Assembly: GCA_015520985.1 (NCBI GenBank)
Contig: WAOY01000112.1
Coordinates: forward strand, 1-9,144
Length of the DNA stretch: 9,144 bases
Reading direction: 5' to 3'
Source of the DNA: DHVE2 group archaeon
GTDB taxonomy: Archaea; Thermoplasmatota; Thermoplasmata; Thermoplasmatales; Aciduliprofundaceae
Shown here: positions 4,692 through 9,144 of the stretch, one piece after another
Layout of the letters: each line of letters begins with the position of its first letter
How positions within the stretch are numbered: position 1 is the stretch's first letter
Translations under genes and position numbers: made by a program
Notes under the pieces: generated by a model
Told to the model about the DNA's origin: nothing
The model's database searches: none
What the model saw: the letters and a program-made list of their open reading frames with translations, nothing else

Positions 4692-6674
4692 TCAGAGGAA
4701 TCCGGAGAAGAACTTGTCCAGGAAGTACAGCGAGACGGTGTAAAGGATGGGCGCTACTATCAGCATCTTCCCCAGTTCAAAGCGGTTCTGTATAGGGTCG
4801 TCTCCGTACATCAGGTTGTTGTAGAAGTACCCTGTTATGATCACCGTCAGGTAGGTGTAGACGATCATTATGATGGAGAAGGCGTAGGGCGATATGTGGT
4901 GCACCTTCAGGAACCCTATGCTGAACATTGAGTTCTCTGGCAGAATCGCAGAGACCTGCTCTAGTTTACCCGAAATCACGGCGTAGAGTACCAGCGTGAC
5001 CGCTATGGTGATCGGCGCGAAATAGAGGGCAGTCATCTGCATCATGCTGGTGGCGCTCCTCAGCTTCGTCTTCATGTCCTTCTCGATGCCCTTCATCTCT
5101 CTAAGATGATTCGCTATGCTTATGATCATATTTCCCGCGGTGATGTTGTCCTTCTTCATCGCGTCTAGGGTAACGCGCATGGTGGTGTTTATCACCTTGG
5201 TGGACTTGTCCTTCAGAATCCCGTTGGGTCCGAAGAGGATCTCCTCCAGGCTGTCCCGGGTAGTCTTGAGGGCGTAGAGAATCCTGCGGAAAAGGATCTC
5301 GATTGCGCTCCCCTTCATCAGGTCAACGACCCTCTGCAACGCCACCTCAAATGGTTCGCCCTCCGCCACTCTGCTGCCCACGTTGAACAGTGCATCGGGG
5401 AAGTCGTCGTTCATCTCAACGATTGCGTCGTGCTCCGGCTTCATGGGGTATGAGGTCACGAGGAGGTATATGGCGAGGGGTATGGAGAAGGCCCAGAGGA
5501 ACCAGGAGGAGCCCACGTAGGTAGTATTGACGAGGCCCAGGTAGAAGAAGACCGCGCCGATCAGAACGGATATCACGATCAGGAGGTTCTTCTCGTTCTT
5601 GGTCATGTGCACTTCCAGCTCAGGGGGTGTAGAGAGAACAGGTTTCTCGTCTATGATTTTCTTCGCGTACAGGAAGAAGCCGAGGGGGATGACTATGTCG
5701 AATATCACCACCAGCAGCCAGGTCATGTCCTCGCCTATGGGGGTTATGGGGAGCAGAGAAGCGAGGATGAGAGGTAGCATAACGCCTATGGAGAAGAGTA
5801 TCATGGTGGGCACGTAGAGCGCCTCGGCGTATGCTATGAGATCCCTCTTGGATCCCTCCATTATTATGTTGGACGCCTTATCCAGCGTTTCCTTCCTCTC
5901 CTCCTCGGTGGAGCGCATAGATGATATCCTGAGGGTGTACAGGGCGCGCTTGAAACTGTCGTTCCACTTGCCCCACTCGTATGCGAACTTCACGAAGGCG
6001 TCCTCAATGGTATCGTGCTCCCTCAGGTACACCCCCCAGAGGATCTTCTTCAGATCCGTCGCCAGGGGCTCCTCGGTGTTCTCGCTGGCGAAGGCCACGG
6101 CATGCTCCAGCGATGGGTTCAGGTAGAGGGACATCACCATGTAGCTTATGGCCTCGGGCATGAAACCGAGCATCTTTATGCGCAAACTGTTCGCCCTCAT
6201 GAAGGGGTAGTTCACAATGAAGAAGTAGCCGAAGAAGGGCACTATGATAGTGAGGAGCACAGCGAAGAGCGTTATTATCAGGTTATGGCTAAGCAAAAAC
6301 ACTATCAGGTCTATGACCACGAAGAACAGGATGGAGAATATGAGGAATATCTGCCCGAAAAAGACAACCTGATGCGGCTCCACGTTAAGCCTGGCGAACT
6401 TTATTGTCTGGGCGAAGTCGTTGCGGTCGTATTCAGTCTGAGCGCGTAAATATTTTGTGAATTCGCGTATGTACTTGCTGTAGGCCTTCTTGAACTCTAT
6501 GTCCTCCTTCTTGTGCACGCTCATTATCTTCTCGTACTCCTCCTCTGCCTTCAGGTACCTCTTCCGGGCCTCTTCAACCTTCTTCTTCCTCTCCTCTTCC
6601 CACTTGTTGCGGAACTCCTCCGACTGCTCCCTGAACATCAGGTTGACCTTCTGGCAGAGTTTATCGTAAAGCAT
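4692..6674 (-). CDS. tadC: TadC-like pilus/secretion platform membrane protein (double T2SF domain)
   Basis: A 660-residue polytopic protein that would form the membrane platform turned by the TadA ATPase. It has an N-terminal cytosolic, highly charged helix-rich region (15-95, likely coiled coil from its E/K/R pattern). About nine hydrophobic segments follow, at roughly 103-128, 131-155, 286-308, 318-337, 362-380, 389-408, 547-568, 597-618 and 635-655. Two cytosolic helical domains of the GspF/TadC type lie between them: 165-285 (start LGFMPEAISYMVMSLYLNPSLE) and 420-545 (start DDFPDALFNVGSRVAEGEPFE). This tandem duplication fits the archaeal FlaJ/TadC arrangement. ATG 6674 is 6 bp after the tadA stop, with GGTGATG overlapping that stop, so translation is coupled to tadA. 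Archaellum FlaJ is the main alternative, but no other fla gene is nearby. Confidence 0.88.
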   Translation of the reverse strand: MLYDKLCQKVNLMFREQSEEFRNKWEEERKKKVEEARKRYLKAEEEYEKIMSVHKKEDIEFKKAYSKYIREFTKYLRAQTEYDRNDFAQTIKFARLNVEPHQVVFFGQIFLIFSILFFVVIDLIVFLLSHNLIITLFAVLLTIIVPFFGYFFIVNYPFMRANSLRIKMLGFMPEAISYMVMSLYLNPSLEHAVAFASENTEEPLATDLKKILWGVYLREHDTIEDAFVKFAYEWGKWNDSFKRALYTLRISSMRSTEEERKETLDKASNIIMEGSKRDLIAYAEALYVPTMILFSIGVMLPLILASLLPITPIGEDMTWLLVVIFDIVIPLGFFLYAKKIIDEKPVLSTPPELEVHMTKNEKNLLIVISVLIGAVFFYLGLVNTTYVGSSWFLWAFSIPLAIYLLVTSYPMKPEHDAIVEMNDDFPDALFNVGSRVAEGEPFEVALQRVVDLMKGSAIEILFRRILYALKTTRDSLEEILFGPNGILKDKSTKVINTTMRVTLDAMKKDNITAGNMIISIANHLREMKGIEKDMKTKLRSATSMMQMTALYFAPITIAVTLVLYAVISGKLEQVSAILPENSMFSIGFLKVHHISPYAFSIIMIVYTYLTVIITGYFYNNLMYGDDPIQNRFELGKMLIVAPILYTVSLYFLDKFFSGFL

Positions 6675-6678
6675 CGCA

Positions 6679-6685
6679 CATCACC
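6679..6685 (-). promoter_or_regulatory. Shine-Dalgarno site of tadC, overlapping the tadA stop
   Basis: GGTGATG on the minus strand contains the TGA stop of tadA and sits 4 nt ahead of the tadC ATG at 6674. It fits the archaeal anti-Shine-Dalgarno and implies coupled translation of ATPase and platform protein. Confidence 0.7.
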
Positions 6686-9110
6686 GACCCAGGAACCATT
6701 CCTTCCATCTCTCAAAGACCCTGTCGTGGTCCACCACGCCTTCCTCCTCAACCTCCCTGGCGATGAGCTCCCACATCTTGTTGTTGGCGGAGCTTATCCA
6801 ATAGTGGCTGAGGTAGGCGAGGTTCCCCGTCTCAACCGCCCTGCGCACAAGAGCCGCCTTGATTTTAGCCCTCAGGCGTATGTTATCCACGGCGTCCTCG
6901 TAGTCCATGCCCCAGGCCTTGGCGATGCTCTCTATTAGGTTGCTCCCCTCGTAAAGCACGTCGGTTTCCTTGAGCATGCCCTCACGCATGTCGAACACCA
7001 TCAGGTCCTGGAATTCTCCGTCACTTCCCTTTATGTACTCGGAAATCTGCACCACCTTCCTGATCTGCCTGTGCAGACCGCTGGGTCTGGTGAATCCCGC
7101 CACGACCACCACGTCCGTAGCGTTGAAGGACATGGACGGTATACCTATGTCGTACACGACGCGCTCGTATACCGCGCGTGGAGTGTTCGCGTGTATGGTG
7201 CCGAGAACAGAGCTACCCGCGGTACCTGCGCGCATCGCCTCGTAGAGCGTTTTTGCCTCCTTTCCTCGCACTTCTCCTATCACTATAGCGCTCTCGCCCA
7301 GTCTCAGCGCGAGGCGAAGGGCGTCGTCCATGCTCAGCTCGGATGTTCCTCCAAAGGTTGAACGAACGAGGAGAGGGAGAACCTTGTACCCCAGGCCCTG
7401 GAGGTAAGTGGCCGGAAGTTCGGGTGTGTCCTCAATTATTATTATTCTCTGGCTCTGGGGGAACTCGAAGAGTATGGAGCTCATGAGCGAGGTCTTACCG
7501 GCGCTCCTGCTCCCGGTTACGAGCATGGTGGCGTTACCGTCTATCAGGAACGAGAGAAGCCCCGCGCCCATGGGCGTTATGCTCTCCAGGTAGATGTGCC
7601 TCAGGAGGGTCCATGGCACGCGGGCATGGCGGCGAAATGCGAAGGATATGCCTCGCGGGCTGAGGGGAGGTCCAACCGCCGTGACCCTTGTCTTGAACTG
7701 CTTCAGATCAATTTCCAGGAGGGGATGAGCCTCCGAGAATGGCCTTCCGCTCTCCATCCTGAACCTGGATATCATGCTCTTGGCGTCCCTCTCGCTGAGC
7801 ACGATGTTCGTCACGAACTTCTCCGGGATTCCCTTCCCGAGACCGCCCTGCAGGATCACATAGATGTTGTTGTCAGAAACCGGCGCGTCGAGATATATGT
7901 CCTGGATGTAGGGATCCTTGAAGAGAATCTCCATCACACCGTAGCCTGCGGTGTACTTCATAAGGTACTTAGCCAGTTCCTGCACCGTGGCCATTTCCTC
8001 CTCGCGGTCCTTCCCGAGCTTTATACCGTAGAGTTTCGCGAGTTTGAATATTAGCTTTGCACCCTCCTCCTGGATGTATCGCATCGATGCGCCTGGCTTA
8101 AGGACCTCCATGCCGCGGGGGTACTCCGCCAGGAGCTCCTTTCTCGCCATATCAATAAGGCGCATGTAGTCCTCCTTGATGTGGTACTCCGGCGGATCCA
8201 CGTAGTAGAGACCCTCTATCTCGGTGGGAAGCCTGTAGAGTTTCACGGGTATCTCGTCCACCACGTACTCCTTGACAAGGATGCTCCCCTTGGGCTTGTC
8301 AAAGACGATCCACGAGGGCGAGAATCCAGGCCTGCTCCTTGAGTGCTTGTTAAGAATCTCGTCTATGCGATCCTTCAGGCGCTTTCCGCTGACCTGCAGG
8401 CCCACGTTGCGCACGCTTGCCAGGAGCGTAAGAGGAGTGCGGACCTTCTCCTCCAGGCGAACGTTTACGTTTATGCCTATATTCTCCAGCCATTCAACGT
8501 ACTTCCTGAAGGCGTAGTTGAGGTCCTCTATCGTTGCTGCGCGGCACTTCTTGCACCTCTCAGAGTAAACGGGTTCCCGTCCGAACTGATCCACAACGTA
8601 GTAGAAGTAGGTTGGGAACTCCTCAATGTTGTTGGTGAACACGTTCCTCAGGCGTATGAAAACCGACTGGGGATTGAGGGGGCATATGGGGCACCTGAGC
8701 TTCTTCCTGTCCTTCTCGGGCACGTCCGAGAAGTATTCCAGCAGGGGGTTTCTCAGGCTGAGGTTCTCCAGGGTCCTTGCATACTCAAGCATGCTCTTCA
8801 GGAGGCGCATGCTATCGCCGAAGTACTCCCGGACGTTGTACTTCTCAAGGTCAATGAGATCTATGTTCGCCGCCTGGCTCATGGTCCTGAGCACGCGCCC
8901 GAGGCAGATCTTGTTTGTCAAATCACCTGCGGACTTGCACCGCTTGCACTCCTTGACAACCATCTTGGTTATATCGCCCTCCGTGATTATCTCGTATTCG
9001 CAGGGCTTCAAAACTTTGGTGCCAATATCCTTGGGCTTTGCCTTCTTTTTCTTCTCAGGTACCTCCTCACTCTTCTTCTTAACCTTAGCATCCTGGGACG
9101 AAGTGGCCAT
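6681..9110 (-). CDS. tadA: TadA/VirB11-like type II/IV secretion ATPase
   Basis: An 809-residue hexameric-type ATPase that would drive assembly or secretion through the TadC platform. The catalytic core (about 370-690) shows Walker A GSRSAGKT (533-540), Asp box IIIIEDTPELP (556-566), Walker B AIVIGEVRG (608-616, with Glu613) and His box GTIHAN (637-642). All ATPase motifs are intact. It is much longer than archaellum FlaI (about 550 aa). Residues 1-30 are Lys/Glu-rich and probably disordered. Residues 35-190 hold eight cysteines in two sets: C37/C55-x2-C58/C69 and C140-x2-C143/C186-x2-C189. These resemble metal-binding sites. The C-terminal ~120 residues after the core are helical and of unknown role. 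The ATG is about 27 bp from a TATA box, so a leaderless start is likely. It is the first gene of the tadA-tadC operon. FlaI is the alternative but fits less well. Confidence 0.92.
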   Translation of the reverse strand: MATSSQDAKVKKKSEEVPEKKKKAKPKDIGTKVLKPCEYEIITEGDITKMVVKECKRCKSAGDLTNKICLGRVLRTMSQAANIDLIDLEKYNVREYFGDSMRLLKSMLEYARTLENLSLRNPLLEYFSDVPEKDRKKLRCPICPLNPQSVFIRLRNVFTNNIEEFPTYFYYVVDQFGREPVYSERCKKCRAATIEDLNYAFRKYVEWLENIGINVNVRLEEKVRTPLTLLASVRNVGLQVSGKRLKDRIDEILNKHSRSRPGFSPSWIVFDKPKGSILVKEYVVDEIPVKLYRLPTEIEGLYYVDPPEYHIKEDYMRLIDMARKELLAEYPRGMEVLKPGASMRYIQEEGAKLIFKLAKLYGIKLGKDREEEMATVQELAKYLMKYTAGYGVMEILFKDPYIQDIYLDAPVSDNNIYVILQGGLGKGIPEKFVTNIVLSERDAKSMISRFRMESGRPFSEAHPLLEIDLKQFKTRVTAVGPPLSPRGISFAFRRHARVPWTLLRHIYLESITPMGAGLLSFLIDGNATMLVTGSRSAGKTSLMSSILFEFPQSQRIIIIEDTPELPATYLQGLGYKVLPLLVRSTFGGTSELSMDDALRLALRLGESAIVIGEVRGKEAKTLYEAMRAGTAGSSVLGTIHANTPRAVYERVVYDIGIPSMSFNATDVVVVAGFTRPSGLHRQIRKVVQISEYIKGSDGEFQDLMVFDMREGMLKETDVLYEGSNLIESIAKAWGMDYEDAVDNIRLRAKIKAALVRRAVETGNLAYLSHYWISSANNKMWELIAREVEEEGVVDHDRVFERWKEWFLGR

Positions 9111-9131
9111 GGTGTTATGAATGGGCCATTA

Positions 9132-9144
9132 CGTATATAAACAT
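9132..9144 (-). promoter_or_regulatory. TATA promoter of the tadA-tadC operon
   Basis: On the minus strand GTTTATATACG places a strong TATA box at about 9134-9142, centred 27 bp before the tadA ATG at 9110. Transcription would begin at or within a few bases of the start codon, and no Shine-Dalgarno is present in the sequence just before it. The BRE lies at or beyond the window edge. Confidence 0.65.

Noticed and set aside
4692..9110. Reading tadA-tadC as archaellum flaI-flaJ
   Set aside because: No flaH, flaG, flaF or archaellin cluster is next to them, the ATPase is far longer than FlaI, and the cysteine-rich extension is not an archaellum feature. A remote relationship between these families is still expected.
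8343..9140. 265-codon plus-strand frame opposite tadA
   Set aside because: It is antisense to the N-terminal half of an intact ATPase gene, has no family features, and its Leu/Val/His-rich composition is typical of a shadow frame.

Overview
The window reads as euryarchaeal chromosomal DNA. The evidence is a TFB-type transcription factor with a zinc ribbon, an archaeal-type phosphoglycerate kinase, a stand-alone GMP synthase glutaminase subunit, a ribosomal protein eL41 gene, TATA/BRE promoters, GGTGATG ribosome binding sites next to leaderless starts, and a tRNA-Trp whose intron is a box C/D guide RNA. A Thermoplasmatota-like (for example DHVE2/Aciduliprofundum-related) source is plausible but is an inference from gene content only. 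I see no insertion sequence, CRISPR array, integrase or phage gene.

Left end (1-540). An intron-containing tRNA-Trp (minus, 98-235) and a 35-codon eL41 gene (minus, 379-486) each sit behind their own promoter. The two promoters share an identical 16-bp BRE+TATA core. The 65-nt tRNA intron has ordered C, D', C' and D boxes, and its two guides point at C34 and C39 of its own precursor.

Middle (541-4140). pgk (plus) runs head-on into corA (minus), and their ends overlap by 8 bp. Upstream of corA on the minus strand lie guaA and, 9 bp further, tfb. tfb and guaA look like one transcription unit. A T7 tract and the corA TATA box share the 35 bp between guaA and corA, so terminator and promoter are stacked there.

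Right part (4141-9144). This is a surface-filament or secretion locus. tadA (809-aa ATPase with an eight-cysteine N-terminal extension) and tadC (660-aa double-domain membrane platform) form a tightly coupled minus-strand operon. A small plus-strand gene for an archaellin/pilin-like protein with a C-terminal beta-rich, possibly Ig-like domain converges on tadC with a 6-bp gap. The three together supply a motor, a platform and a probable pilin substrate, the core of an archaeal type IV pilus-like machine. No prepilin peptidase is visible in the window.

Several first-in-transcript genes (corA, tadA, the pilin and perhaps pgk) have a TATA element about 25-27 bp upstream of the start codon, which predicts leaderless mRNAs. 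tfb and the downstream genes guaA and tadC have Shine-Dalgarno sequences, and eL41 has a short GGTG.
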